Of a DNA stretch of 64,000 nt, positions 16,908-25,522 are shown piece by piece. The position numbers were made by a program, and so were the translations under genes. Under the pieces are notes generated by a model. It made no database searches and was not told the origin of the DNA. It worked only from the letters and a program-made list of their open reading frames with translations. Each line of letters opens with the position of its first letter. The first letter of the stretch is position 1. The DNA comes from CF-167 sp963695195 (GTDB lineage Bacteria > Chloroflexota > Limnocylindria > QHBO01): contig CAVOGE010000007.1 of the NCBI GenBank assembly GCA_963695195.1, positions 496,001 through 560,000 on the forward strand. Reading direction: 5' to 3'.

Positions 16908-18638
16908 TCATTCCCACTCGATGGTCGCAGGCGGCTTGCTGCTGATGTCGTAGACCACCCGGTTGACGCCCGGCACCTCGTTCACGATTCGGCTCGAGAT
17001 CTTCGCGAGCAGGTCGTACGGCAGCCGCGCCCAGTCGGCGGTCATCCCGTCGTCGCTCGTGACGGCCCGGATGGCGACCACGTTGGCGTAGGTTCGGCCG
17101 TCGCCCATCACACCCACGCTCCGGACCGGCGTGAGGATCGCGAACGATTGCCACAGGGACCGATACATCCCCGCCGACTTGATCTCGTCGATCACGATCC
17201 AGTCCGCCTCGCGCAGCGTGTCGAGCCGCTCGGCGGTCACTTCGCCCAGGATCCGGATGGCGAGTCCCGGCCCGGGGAACGGCTGGCGCAGCACGATCGC
17301 GTCGGGCAGACCGAGTTCGGTGCCGACCCGGCGCACCTCGTCTTTGAACAGGTAGCGCAGCGGCTCGATCAGGCTGAAGCGCAGGTCGGCGGGCAGCCCG
17401 CCCACGTTGTGGTGGGTCTTGATCTTGGCCGCGGCCTTCGAATCGGACGTCTTCGATTCGATCACATCCGGGTAGAGGGTCCCTTGCGTCAGGAAGTCGA
17501 TCTGGCCAAGGCCGACGGCCTCCTCCTCGAAGACGCGGATGAACTCGTCGCCGATGATGCGGCGCTTCTCCTCCGGGTCCTCCACGCCCGCCAGGCGGGC
17601 CAGGAATCGGTCCCGGGCGTCAACCATCACCAGGCGCATCCCGAGGGTCTCGGCGAAGGTGGCCCGCAGCAGCTCCGACTCGCGCTTGCGCATCAGCCCG
17701 TGGTCAACGTAGATACAGGTCAGCTGGTCGCCGATCGCCCGATGTACCAGCCGTGCCGCGACGGCCGAGTCGACACCACCGGAGAGGGCACAGATCACCT
17801 TTCCGCTGCCGACTCGAGAGCGGATGTCGGCAATGGCGGTCTCCACGAAGTTTGCCGGCGTCCAGGTCGGGTTGATACCGGCGATCTCGACCAGGAAGTT
17901 GCGCAACACGTCGCGCCCCCCGGGGGTGTGGACGACCTCGGGATGGAACTGGATGCCGTACAGCTGCCGCGACGGGTCAGCGAGGCCCGCATAGGCGGTC
18001 GACTCGCTCTGCGCGGTGGCGGCGAAGCCCGCGGGCGGGCGGAGGATGGCATCGCCGTGGCTCATCCAGACCGGCTGTTGGCGGTCCATGCCGTTGAACA
18101 GACCGTCGGCGGAAGTGATCTGGATGGAAGCCGGGCCGTACTCGCGCTTGGCACTGGGCACCACCTCGCCGCCGAGCTGGTGGGCCATCAGCTGGATCCC
18201 GTAGCAGATCCCCAGCACCGGGATGCCTCCTGCCCAGATGGCGGCGTCGGGCATTGGAGCCCCCTCGTCATAGACCGATGCCGGCCCCCCCGACAGGATG
18301 ATCGCCTTCGGCCGGCGGGCCTGGATCTCCGCCCACGGTGTGTCGTGGGGGAGGAGCTCCGAGTATATGTTCAGCTCGCGCACCCGCCGGGCGATCAGCT
18401 GGGCGAACTGGGATCCGAAGTCGAGGATGACGACCGTATCGGGCTCGACCGGGGCTGCTTCCGCGCGGTCCGGGGGCGGGGCATGCAGCGCCTGCTCGAG
18501 GTAGGCCTCGACCTCGGCGTCGTCGGGGGCGAGGACGCGGTGACCGGCGTTGGCCGGCTCACCATGAACGGTGCGTCCGCGCTGCGCAGCAGCTGGATGC
18601 GCCTCGTGATCAGTTGGATCTGGCACCTTTTCAGTCAA
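16908..18638 (-). CDS. guaA: GMP synthase (glutamine-hydrolysing)
   Basis: GuaA aminates XMP to GMP using glutamine and ATP. Class I amidotransferase residues are Cys145 (GICYGIQ), His232 and Glu234 (FHPEV). The N-type ATP pyrophosphatase P-loop is SGGVDS at 286-291, and the C-terminal dimerisation domain ends in SSKPPATIEWE. The first codon in frame is TTG 18638, which adds about 66 residues before the usual start DTVVILDFGSQ. GC at third positions is low in the first 25 codons, so initiation may really occur further in, but no ATG or GTG is available apart from GTG 18626. It follows the cupin by 26 nt. Confidence 0.95.
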   Translation of the reverse strand: MTEKVPDPTDHEAHPAAAQRGRTVHGEPANAGHRVLAPDDAEVEAYLEQALHAPPPDRAEAAPVEPDTVVILDFGSQFAQLIARRVRELNIYSELLPHDTPWAEIQARRPKAIILSGGPASVYDEGAPMPDAAIWAGGIPVLGICYGIQLMAHQLGGEVVPSAKREYGPASIQITSADGLFNGMDRQQPVWMSHGDAILRPPAGFAATAQSESTAYAGLADPSRQLYGIQFHPEVVHTPGGRDVLRNFLVEIAGINPTWTPANFVETAIADIRSRVGSGKVICALSGGVDSAVAARLVHRAIGDQLTCIYVDHGLMRKRESELLRATFAETLGMRLVMVDARDRFLARLAGVEDPEEKRRIIGDEFIRVFEEEAVGLGQIDFLTQGTLYPDVIESKTSDSKAAAKIKTHHNVGGLPADLRFSLIEPLRYLFKDEVRRVGTELGLPDAIVLRQPFPGPGLAIRILGEVTAERLDTLREADWIVIDEIKSAGMYRSLWQSFAILTPVRSVGVMGDGRTYANVVAIRAVTSDDGMTADWARLPYDLLAKISSRIVNEVPGVNRVVYDISSKPPATIEWE

Positions 18639-18664
18639 TGGTTACCGATGCTCGCGCCGGTGGG

Positions 18665-19054
18665 TCATCGGCCGTACTCGACGTCGGTGACCGGGGGTCC
18701 ATCCCACACGGTTCCGCCCTCGCCCGTGACCGATACATGCGTCATGAACGCGTCCGCATCGGCGCCATGCCAGTGGCGCTCGCCGCCGGGAACGAACACA
18801 GCGTCACCGGAGCGGATGGCAGTGAGCTCCCCGCCCTGGATCTGCGTACGGCCGCGACCCTCGATCACGATCAAGACCTGGCCATCGGGGTGGGAATGCC
18901 AGTGCGTTCTGGCCGCCGGCTCGAACCTGACGTCGTGCGAGTTCATACCGCCGGGCGTATCGGCCTCGAAGTTCGCCGAGATCCAGACGCGTCCGGAAAA
19001 GTGCTCCTCACCGGCCGGCGTCGCCACCTGATCGGCACCGCGATGCACCTTCAC
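18665..19054 (-). CDS. Small cupin-domain protein
   Basis: Single-domain cupin (129 aa). Cupin motif 1 is THWHSHPDGQVLIVIEG and motif 2 GGERHWHGA, supplying the usual three His plus an acidic or Gln ligand for a metal ion. It resembles the cupins often annotated next to carboxymuconolactone-decarboxylase-like proteins. Substrate unknown. The GTG start overlaps the TGA of guaB3 as GTGA, but only if guaB3 is read in the corrected frame, which supports that correction. Lying between guaB3 and guaA, it is co-transcribed with guanine-nucleotide synthesis. Confidence 0.85.
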   Translation of the reverse strand: MKVHRGADQVATPAGEEHFSGRVWISANFEADTPGGMNSHDVRFEPAARTHWHSHPDGQVLIVIEGRGRTQIQGGELTAIRSGDAVFVPGGERHWHGADADAFMTHVSVTGEGGTVWDGPPVTDVEYGR

Positions 19055-20224
19055 GAGCTACTCTTGCCCGCCAGCTGCCAGGACTTGCCCTCGGTGGCGA
19101 TCGACGGCGCGATCACCATCTCGACCGAATGCATCTCGGCGATCGTCCGCGCGCCGAGCGCGGCCATCGACTGACGCAGCGCGCCGACCAGGTTCTGGGT
19201 GCCGTGCGTCGTATGTCGCGGGGCCGAAGAGGATCTGCTCCAGCGGCAGGCGTTCGCCGATCCTGATCCGGGTGCCGCGGGGCAGCGTCGGCGACGGCGC
19301 CGCCATCCCCCAGTTGAACCCGCGTCCCGGAGCCTCCATCGCACCGGCGAAGGGCGAACCGAGCATCACCGCATCGGCCCCACTCGCGATCGCCTTGGCG
19401 ATGTCGCCCCCGGTCTTCATGCCACCGTCGGTGATGACCGGCACATACCGGCCGGTGTCCCGCGCGAACCGGTCGCGGGCCGCTGCCACCTCGAGCGTGG
19501 CGCTGACCTGCGGCACGCCGATCCCCAGCACTTCCCGCGTCGTGCATGCCGCGCCCGGGCCGACTCCCACCAGGACGGCCGCGGCTCCCTGCTGCATCAG
19601 CTGATAGGCGGCCTCCCCGCTCACCGTGTTGCCCACCAGGACCGGCATCTGCAGCGCCCCGGTCAGATCGGCCAGCGAGAGGACGCGGCCAGAGGTCGAG
19701 ATGTGCCGGGCGCTTGAGACCTGCGACTGGACCAGCAGGAGGTCGGCGCCGGCCTCGGCGGCAACCTCGGCGTGCTCCCATGCCGATGCGGGCGTGGTGG
19801 ACACCGCGGCGATCCCTCCCTGGGCCTTGACTCGCGCAATCAGGGATCGGATCAGTTCGGGGCGCACGGGTGCCGCGTACGCCTCGGCCAGGATCGATGC
19901 CGCCTGCACGCCGGACGCCGCGGCGGCGACCCGTTCAATGACCGCGGAGGCGTCATCGTATCGGGTGTAGAGCCCCTCGAGGTTGATGAAGGCCAGGCCA
20001 CCGTGGCGGCTCATCCGGACCGCGAAGTCCGGATCGGCGACAGCGTCCATGGCGGCCGCAATGAACGGGATCTCCAGTCGCTGCCCCGCGATCGTGGTGA
20101 CCAGCTCCACCTCGGCCGGATCGATGGTCACCGCGCCGGGGACGAGCGCCACCTCCTCAAAGCCGTACGCGCGACGCAGGCGCGACGAAACGGCTTCGGG
20201 GACCAGGGTGGATGGGTCGATCAA
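19051..20224 (-). CDS. guaB3: GuaB3-type IMP dehydrogenase family protein, frameshifted near the 3' end
   Basis: IMP dehydrogenase/GMP reductase TIM barrel without the CBS pair, matching the IMP-dehydrogenase-related (GuaB3) group. It keeps the catalytic-loop Cys228 in GPGAACTTREVLGIGVPQ and the phosphate-binding ITDGGMKTGGDIAKA. Start is TTG 20224 with GGAGG 6 nt upstream. The frame is right up to LEQILFGPAT (residue 337). It then needs one base removed at about 19205-19216 to continue into THGTQNLVGALRQSM and end at 19051. Uncorrected, the frame ends at 19058 with an unrelated Arg-rich tail. The 1174-nt span is one base more than a multiple of three. Corrected length is 390 aa. Confidence 0.85.
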
Positions 20225-20291
20225 CGAGCGCCTCCGCTGACTGTCCGCGAAGTATAGGGACAATGCGAAGCCTGCTGATCGTGGCGATCGC

Positions 20292-20852
20292 CTATGGCGT
20301 GCGCCACTCGACCGCGTCGAGAAATGCCCGCAGCTCCCGGAGCGTGGCTGCCGACGGGTCGCGAGAGCAGACCACGATCGTGTCGAGCCGCTGCGGCGAG
20401 ACGGCAACGAGGTAGGCCGAGGGGTCGGTCTGACCGACCTGTCCGCAGCCGTCTGCGGGCGGAATCGCCACTGCCGCGCGGCCGCCAATCTGGGTGAATC
20501 GCCCATCCGGGAGCGAGCAGGCCGAGCCAGCGCACAACGTGGTGTGCCACCAGACCAGGACGCCGCCCGGCTCCAGCTGGTCGATCGGGAGGCTGCAGGT
20601 CTGCGCATACGCCGTGGTGGTGCAGTCGTCGCGCATCGGCTGGGTGGCGAGGTAGAGGAGGCGCCGCGAGCCGCCCGATGCCGCGGCGGTCGAGGCGAGC
20701 AGCTCCCACCCGGCCGGCACATCGAATCGCACGCCCTCGCGATCCCACCGCTCGAGTCCGCCACGGGAGCCTGTTGGCACGGCGCACGCCGAGAGCACGA
20801 TTGCGAGGCCGCCGACAAGGGCCGCGGCGAGCCGCATGCCTGGACGCTTCAC
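20292..20852 (-). CDS. Putative lipoprotein (186 aa)
   Basis: Not recognised. A signal peptide ends in lipobox VLSAC (Cys23). The mature part has six further cysteines, suggesting disulfides, and begins with a segment (REGVRFDVPAGWELL) typical of small secreted proteins with a beta-sandwich start. The GTG start overlaps the purA stop as GTGA, so it is translated with purA. The 67 nt between its stop and the guaB3 start contain a TATACT hexamer for guaB3, so guaB3 may have its own promoter. Confidence 0.72.
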   Translation of the reverse strand: MKRPGMRLAAALVGGLAIVLSACAVPTGSRGGLERWDREGVRFDVPAGWELLASTAAASGGSRRLLYLATQPMRDDCTTTAYAQTCSLPIDQLEPGGVLVWWHTTLCAGSACSLPDGRFTQIGGRAAVAIPPADGCGQVGQTDPSAYLVAVSPQRLDTIVVCSRDPSAATLRELRAFLDAVEWRTP

Positions 20853-22201
20853 GACGCGAGGGCGGTGGCTCCGCGCGCGGCCTGCGGCTTGCGCACGATC
20901 ATCTGGTCGCGCTCAGGCCCGACGCTCACCAATGAGACGGGCACGCCGGCCAACTCCTCGAGGCGATCGACGTATGCCCGCGCCGCAAGCGGGAGATCGT
21001 CCCATTCCCGACATGCGGTCGTATCGGTGTTCCAGCCGGGAAGGTCGTGGTAGACCGGCTCAAGTCGCTCGTAGACCGATGTGGATGCGGGCACCGTACG
21101 CCACTCGACCCCGGTCACCGGATCCCGGTACGCCACGCAGATCCGCAGGCGTTCGAACCCATCCAGGACGTCGAGCTTGGTCAGGACAATGCTGGAGTAG
21201 CCGGCCAGCCGAACGCTGAAGCTGACCGCGACCGCGTCATACCATCCACAGCGACGCGGCCGGCCAGTCGAGGTTCCGTACTCGACCCCGCGTTCGCGCA
21301 GCAGCTCGCCGTCGGCGTCGAGCAGCTCGGTCGGCAGGGGTCCTGCACCCACCGCGGTGGTATACGCCTTGGCGACGCCGAGCACCTGGTCGATCGCCAC
21401 CGCCGGCAGCCCGGCGCCGATCGAGGCGCCACCGGGGATCGGGTTCGAGCTGGTGACGTACGGATAGATCCCCCAGTCGATGTCGCGCATGGTGCCGAGC
21501 TGGCCCTCCAGCAGGATCCGCTGACCAGCGATCAGCGCCGCGTCGACCATGGCGTGTCCGTCGACGACGTGCTCGGCCAGCCGTTCTCCGGCTGAGAGGT
21601 ACTCCGCGGCGATGTGTGCCTCGTCGGTGGCCGCCTCGATCGTCTCGCGCATCTCGTCCCCCTCCCCGCCGGCGGCGAAGTAGCCCGACACGAGTCGGCG
21701 CGCGCGACGGAGGGCGGCTGTCAGGCGCTCGCGGAAGAGATCGGGCTCCATCAGGTCGATCACCCGGATGCCGCGGCGCGCAACCTTGTCCACGTAGGCG
21801 GGCCCGATGCCGCGGCTCGTCGTCCCGAGCCTGGCCGAGCCGCGCTCACGCTCCTCGAGCTGGTCGAGCAGGATGTGGTACGGCATCACCAGGTGTGCGC
21901 GGTCGCTGATGAACAGGTTGGCGCAGTCAAATCCTGCCGCTGCAAGACCATCAAGCTCGCGGACCAGGGCCGGCGGGTGGATCACGACCCCGTTGCCGAG
22001 GAGGTTGCGGGTCTCCGGATAGAAGATCCCCGATGGGATCAGATGCAGCTTGAAGTGGCCATGTCGATTGACCACGGTGTGGCCCGCGTTGTTGCCGCCA
22101 CCGTAGCGCACCACCAGGTCCGCGTCCGTTGCCAGGTAGTCGACGACCCGCCCCTTCCCCTCATCGCCCCACTGGGCGCCGACCACGGCGATCACGGACA
22201 T
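20849..22201 (-). CDS. purA: Adenylosuccinate synthetase
   Basis: PurA makes adenylosuccinate from IMP, aspartate and GTP, the first committed step to AMP. The N-terminal P-loop is GAQWGDEGKGR and the catalytic GGGNNAGHTVV follows. The C-terminal GTP-specificity region TKLDVLDGFERL is intact. The IMP-binding segment reads EGQLGTMRDIDWGIYPYVTSS, where enterobacterial enzymes have EGAQGTLLDIDHGTYP; this may be lineage-specific. 450 aa is slightly long, with a tail of about 15 residues. A TAGGAT hexamer about 40 nt upstream could be its promoter. Confidence 0.96.
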   Translation of the reverse strand: MSVIAVVGAQWGDEGKGRVVDYLATDADLVVRYGGGNNAGHTVVNRHGHFKLHLIPSGIFYPETRNLLGNGVVIHPPALVRELDGLAAAGFDCANLFISDRAHLVMPYHILLDQLEERERGSARLGTTSRGIGPAYVDKVARRGIRVIDLMEPDLFRERLTAALRRARRLVSGYFAAGGEGDEMRETIEAATDEAHIAAEYLSAGERLAEHVVDGHAMVDAALIAGQRILLEGQLGTMRDIDWGIYPYVTSSNPIPGGASIGAGLPAVAIDQVLGVAKAYTTAVGAGPLPTELLDADGELLRERGVEYGTSTGRPRRCGWYDAVAVSFSVRLAGYSSIVLTKLDVLDGFERLRICVAYRDPVTGVEWRTVPASTSVYERLEPVYHDLPGWNTDTTACREWDDLPLAARAYVDRLEELAGVPVSLVSVGPERDQMIVRKPQAARGATALAS

Positions 22202-22265
22202 GGATGCGAGGAACCTCGGGTTTGCGGGGTGGGCCGGGCAATCCTACCGCTCCGGAACACCCGAG

Positions 22266-22284
22266 GCGCCGCCCGAGGCGGCGC
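22266..22284 (-). terminator. GC-rich hairpin downstream of the zinc-ribbon gene
   Basis: A perfect 8-bp inverted repeat GCGCCGCC / GGCGGCGC with a 3-nt loop lies between the stop of the zinc-ribbon gene (22313) and the start of purA (22201). No T-run follows on either strand, so it is at best a weak or Rho-assisted terminator. Confidence 0.35.
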
Positions 22285-22312
22285 TGCATCGGTCGGTCGT
22301 TGACTCGACGGG

Positions 22313-22621
22313 TCAGGTGCGGATCTCGCGCACCTTGTCAAAGCAGCTGCTGCAGTAGACCGGGCGGTCGTTGCGGGGCAGGAACGGCACCAGTGCCTGG
22401 CCACCGCACTCCGCGCACACCGCTGCGTGCATCTCGCGCTGGCCGGAGCCACCGCCGGAGCTGATCCCGAGGGCCCGGTTCTGCTTCGCCACCGAGCGAC
22501 AGCTCTGGCAGCGCTGCGGCTCGTTGACCAGCCCTTTCTCCGCGTAGAACTGCTGTTCGCCGCTGGAGAACACGAAGTCCATGCCGCAGTCGCGACAACT
22601 GATCGTCTTGTCCGCGTACAC
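22313..22621 (-). CDS. Zinc-ribbon domain protein (zf-trcl-like plus CxxC pairs)
   Basis: Small protein (102 aa) with the block DKTISCRDCGMDFVFSSGEQ, then QFYAEKGLVNEPQRCQSC, typical of the probable-zinc-binding family in which two CxxC pairs bind one zinc. A second pair set follows in the C-terminal half (CAECGGQALVPFLPRNDRP then CSSC). Function unknown; relatives are often annotated as cold-shock or DNA-associated zinc-ribbon proteins. The GTG start at 22621 has a GGAGGAGG about 12 nt upstream. The 177 nt up to dnaB include a TATAGT hexamer (22755-22760) that could start its transcript. Confidence 0.82.
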   Translation of the reverse strand: MYADKTISCRDCGMDFVFSSGEQQFYAEKGLVNEPQRCQSCRSVAKQNRALGISSGGGSGQREMHAAVCAECGGQALVPFLPRNDRPVYCSSCFDKVREIRT

Positions 22622-22798
22622 CCTTCCCTGACCTCCTCCATCGCGCGCGCCCGGTCCCGGAATGGACGGCGCTGTCCTCTCGGGCCTGGGCTGATCGCGG
22701 TTATCGGGATCGGTCTGACTCGGGCGGAGCCGTGAACCGGACGTTCAGCGCCCGACTATACACACGGGTCCACGGCGTGCCTAGAGTGCAAAGCCGTG

Positions 22799-24148
22799 CT
22801 AGTAGGCGACCGCCTCGGTCTCACGTGCGGCCACCGTGTAGAAGCGGGTGTTCGCCTTGCGGAACTGGAGTGGAACCTCGCCGATCGGTCCGTTGCGGTG
22901 CTTGGCGATCTTGGCCTTGATCAGCTCCGTTTCCGAGTCGGCTGTCGCCTCTCCATCCCGGTACAGGAAGATCACGACGTCCGCGTCCTGTTCGATCGAT
23001 CCCGATTCACGCAGATCCGACAGGCGCGGCTCCGCACTGCCGCGCTGCTCCACCCCACGGGACAGCTGCGACAGCGCGATCACGGGTACCTTCAGCTCGC
23101 GGGCGAGCTGCTTGAGTCCCCGACTGATTTCGCTCACCTCCTGGACCCGGTTCGACTCCTTCTGCGAGAAGCTGCCCTGCATCAACTGCAGGTAGTCCAC
23201 GATCAGCAGGTCGAGGCCGTGCTGCTCTGCCTCGAGTCGCCGGGCCTTGGTCCGCAGCTCGAGAACGGTGAGCACCGGCGAGTCGTCGATCCACATCGGC
23301 GCGCCATGCATGTCGTTCATCACCTGGGCGATCTTGCTCCAGTCAGTCTCGTCGACAAACCCGCTCTGGAGTGGCCGGGGATTGATACCCGACTCCGCGG
23401 ACAGCAGGCGCAGCGCCAGCTGTTCGCGGCTCATCTCCAACGAGAAGACGCCGACCTTCTTGCGCTCTCGGATGGCGGCGTGCTGGGCGATATTCAACGC
23501 CAAGCTGGTCTTCCCGACGCTGGGGCGCGCGGCGAGGATGATCAGGTCCGAAGGCTGGAATCCGCCGAGCAGCGCGTCCAGCTGCGAGAGCCCGCTCGGT
23601 ACGCCGAGAATCTGACCGCGGTGCTCGTGCAGGTACTCGAGCCGGTCGTACGCCAGGCCGAGCAGGGTGGCCAGCGACTCGAAGCCGCCAACCGTGCGCC
23701 GCTGGCTGATCTCGAAGAGGATCCCCTCTGCGCGGTCGATCGCGGCCTCCGCGTCGTTGGCCTCCTCGTAGCCGACCGCGGCGATCTTGCCCGCCGCGCC
23801 GATCAGGTTACGGAGCACCGCCTTGCGCTCGACGATCCGCCCGTAGTGCTCGACGTGGACCGCCGTCGGGACCATGTTCATGACGCTGGCCAGGTAGGCC
23901 GGGCCGCCGATCGGTTCCAGCCGCTCGCGGCGCGCCAGCTCGTCGGCGAGCGTCACCAGATCGATCGGCTCCCGTTGCCCGTGAAGCGCCAGCATCGCCT
24001 CGTAGATGTCGGAATGCGGCTGACGGTAGAAGTCGGCGGGGCGGAGGAACTCGGCCACCTTCAGGATGGCCTCAGGGTCGATCAGGATCGAGCCGAGCAC
24101 ACTCTGCTCAGCCTCGACCGCCTGGGGGGCCAGCTTGTCGATGCTCAT
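22799..24148 (-). CDS. dnaB: Replicative DNA helicase DnaB
   Basis: Hexameric 5'-3' helicase that unwinds DNA at the replication fork. The N-terminal domain (APQAVEAEQSVLGSILID) is followed by a linker and the RecA-like core with Walker A ARPSVGKTS at 207-215, Walker B LLIVDYLQLM, and the C-terminal SDLRESGSIEQDADVV with the arginine-finger neighbourhood. No intein interrupts it. 449 aa is normal. Its order rplI-dnaB is the common bacterial one. The 194-nt region upstream carries four DnaA-box-like 9-mers. Confidence 0.97.
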   Translation of the reverse strand: MSIDKLAPQAVEAEQSVLGSILIDPEAILKVAEFLRPADFYRQPHSDIYEAMLALHGQREPIDLVTLADELARRERLEPIGGPAYLASVMNMVPTAVHVEHYGRIVERKAVLRNLIGAAGKIAAVGYEEANDAEAAIDRAEGILFEISQRRTVGGFESLATLLGLAYDRLEYLHEHRGQILGVPSGLSQLDALLGGFQPSDLIILAARPSVGKTSLALNIAQHAAIRERKKVGVFSLEMSREQLALRLLSAESGINPRPLQSGFVDETDWSKIAQVMNDMHGAPMWIDDSPVLTVLELRTKARRLEAEQHGLDLLIVDYLQLMQGSFSQKESNRVQEVSEISRGLKQLARELKVPVIALSQLSRGVEQRGSAEPRLSDLRESGSIEQDADVVIFLYRDGEATADSETELIKAKIAKHRNGPIGEVPLQFRKANTRFYTVAARETEAVAY

Positions 24149-24194
24149 CCTTCACCGGTGACCGTATGGCCCTGCCCGCGGCAGCGCAACCGAC

Positions 24195-24271
24195 TTATCC
24201 AGACGATTCGCTCACCCGGCGACCGATGCTGGGGATAAGCGACCGTGAAGTGTGGACGAGCCTGTGGACGA
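24195..24271. promoter_or_regulatory. Cluster of DnaA-box-like 9-mers upstream of dnaB
   Basis: Four near-matches to the DnaA box (TTATCCACA, or TTGTCCACA in high-GC bacteria) lie within 77 bp. They are TTATCCAGA at 24195-24203 (+), TTATCCCCA as the complement of 24230-24238, and TCGTCCACA twice as the complement of 24251-24259 and 24263-24271. The last two are exact copies 12 bp apart. Each has one or two mismatches, and no AT-rich unwinding element is visible, so control of dnaB is as likely as an origin. Confidence 0.4.
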
Positions 24272-24342
24272 GGCATGGCGGACCGATTGAACCGGCCGGT
24301 CGCGACACGTTGCGTGTCCCGGACCTGCCCGACCGGCTCAGG

Positions 24343-24789
24343 TCAGGCGGCGGGCACCACCGTGACCGTGATCTGCACGTCGATTCCGGGCGACAGGCGG
24401 ACATCGGCCTTGTGCTCGCCAAGGGTCTTGATCGGCTGGCGGATATGGATGTCGTGGCGATCGATCTCGATCCCTTCGCGGGCGATCAGCTCGGCGATCT
24501 CGCGATTCGTGACGGACCCGAAGAGACGGCTCTTCTCACCGGACTTGACCGCGATCTCCAGGGGCATCTCGCGCAGGCGCGCGGCGGTTGCCTCCGCCTC
24601 GGCGCGCAGCCCGCGCTCCCGCTCCTCGCGCTCCTCACGATGCCGCTCCCAGTTCTTCAGCGCTCCGGTATCCGCGATGGCCGCCGCACCGGTCGGGAAC
24701 AGGAAGTTGCGGGCGTACCCGTCCTTGACTTCGCGGACATCGCCGGCATGGCCCAATCCCTTCACGTCGTGCTTGAGAATCACCTTCAT
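24343..24789 (-). CDS. rplI: 50S ribosomal protein L9
   Basis: Large-subunit protein with two globular domains joined by a long helix. The N-terminal motif MKVILKHDVKGLGHAGDV and GYARNFLFPTGAA are diagnostic, and a charged helix (residues 45-75) leads to the C-terminal RNA-binding domain. 148 aa is standard. A GAAAGGAA ribosome site lies upstream of the ATG. It is transcribed in the same direction as dnaB, following the DUF1232 gene at 24806. Confidence 0.97.
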   Translation of the reverse strand: MKVILKHDVKGLGHAGDVREVKDGYARNFLFPTGAAAIADTGALKNWERHREEREERERGLRAEAEATAARLREMPLEIAVKSGEKSRLFGSVTNREIAELIAREGIEIDRHDIHIRQPIKTLGEHKADVRLSPGIDVQITVTVVPAA

Positions 24790-24805
24790 GGTTGCTTGGT
24801 TCCTT

Positions 24806-25360
24806 TCAGTTCAGGTCGGCGCCGGTCAGTGCGCGAGCGCCAGTCCGGTCGGCCTCTCGGTCGTGGGCCGCTCCCGCGGGCGCCTCGGCGTGCATCGATT
24901 GAGCCCGGCGCGCTCGCCAGTCGCCGAGCAGGCTCTTCACGGCAGCCGGATCTCGAAGGCCACCATACCGCTCCAGGAGCTCGGGAAGTCGGTCACGGAT
25001 CTCGTCGTATCGGTGACCCAGCAGCAAGCGGAGCCGTGCCAGATCGCGGTCCAGGTCGGCGGTCCCGTTATGCGCGCGCGCCATGTGCTCGGCTCGCACC
25101 TCCGCGGGAGCATTGGCGATGAACAGGTCGAGGACCAGCATCATCACGGTCAGGTCGTCGGCCTGGCCGAGGATGGGAATCACGTCGGGGATCAGGTCGA
25201 TCGGGACCGCGAGATACAGCAGAGCGGCACCGAGCAGACCTTTGAGCGGCAGGGGCGTGCGCGGATCGCGGAGCATCCCCCAGATGACGCGGGCATAGGT
25301 GGGCAGCTTCCAGATCAGGCGCGCCAAGCGCGCGTGGCGCCATCGGCCGGACGATTTCAA
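24806..25360 (-). CDS. DUF1232 (YkvA-like) membrane-associated protein
   Basis: Contains the DUF1232 signature LLYLAVPIDLIPDVIPILGQADDL, a short amphipathic membrane segment followed by a polar motif; function of the family is unknown. The start is uncertain. The frame stays open to 25663, with an ATG at 25453, but third-position GC is low upstream of about 25360 and a run of seven C sits there, so that stretch looks non-coding. TTG 25360 has GAGG 8 nt upstream and a TATCAT hexamer (25418-25423) about 60 nt upstream, and is preferred. The C-terminal half is charged and helical. Just upstream of rplI, probably in one transcript. Confidence 0.75.
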   Translation of the reverse strand: MKSSGRWRHARLARLIWKLPTYARVIWGMLRDPRTPLPLKGLLGAALLYLAVPIDLIPDVIPILGQADDLTVMMLVLDLFIANAPAEVRAEHMARAHNGTADLDRDLARLRLLLGHRYDEIRDRLPELLERYGGLRDPAAVKSLLGDWRARRAQSMHAEAPAGAAHDREADRTGARALTGADLN

Positions 25361-25446
25361 AAAATGGGCCTCAGCAGTTTGTGGTCCCCGCGGCGGGGGG
25401 GGATCGTGTGGGCGGCGATGATACCAGAGCCAGCCCGCAGTATCGG

Positions 25447-25476
25447 TTGACATTAGAACGTCTGTTCGGCTATGGT
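25447..25476 (+). promoter_or_regulatory. lexA promoter with LexA (SOS) box between -35 and -10
   Basis: TTGACA at 25447-25452 and TATGGT at 25471-25476 are separated by 18 bp. The spacer contains GAAC-GTCT-GTTC (25456-25467), an exact match to the GAAC-N4-GTTC SOS box of Gram-positives and relatives. The position predicts that LexA blocks RNA polymerase and represses its own gene. Confidence 0.8.
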
Positions 25477-25522
25477 GAGCGCCGACGAACGTGCGCAGCC
25501 CACGCCGCACCAGGAGTGAACC

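Noticed and set aside
19058..20818. Reading guaB3 as a longer protein starting at 20818
   Set aside because: The extra N-terminus lies over the lipoprotein gene and is Arg/Ser-rich with no homology. TTG 20224 has a strong ribosome site.
24149..24342. Declaring the dnaB upstream region the replication origin
   Set aside because: The DnaA-like boxes are imperfect, no AT-rich unwinding region is visible, and dnaA/dnaN are not in the window.
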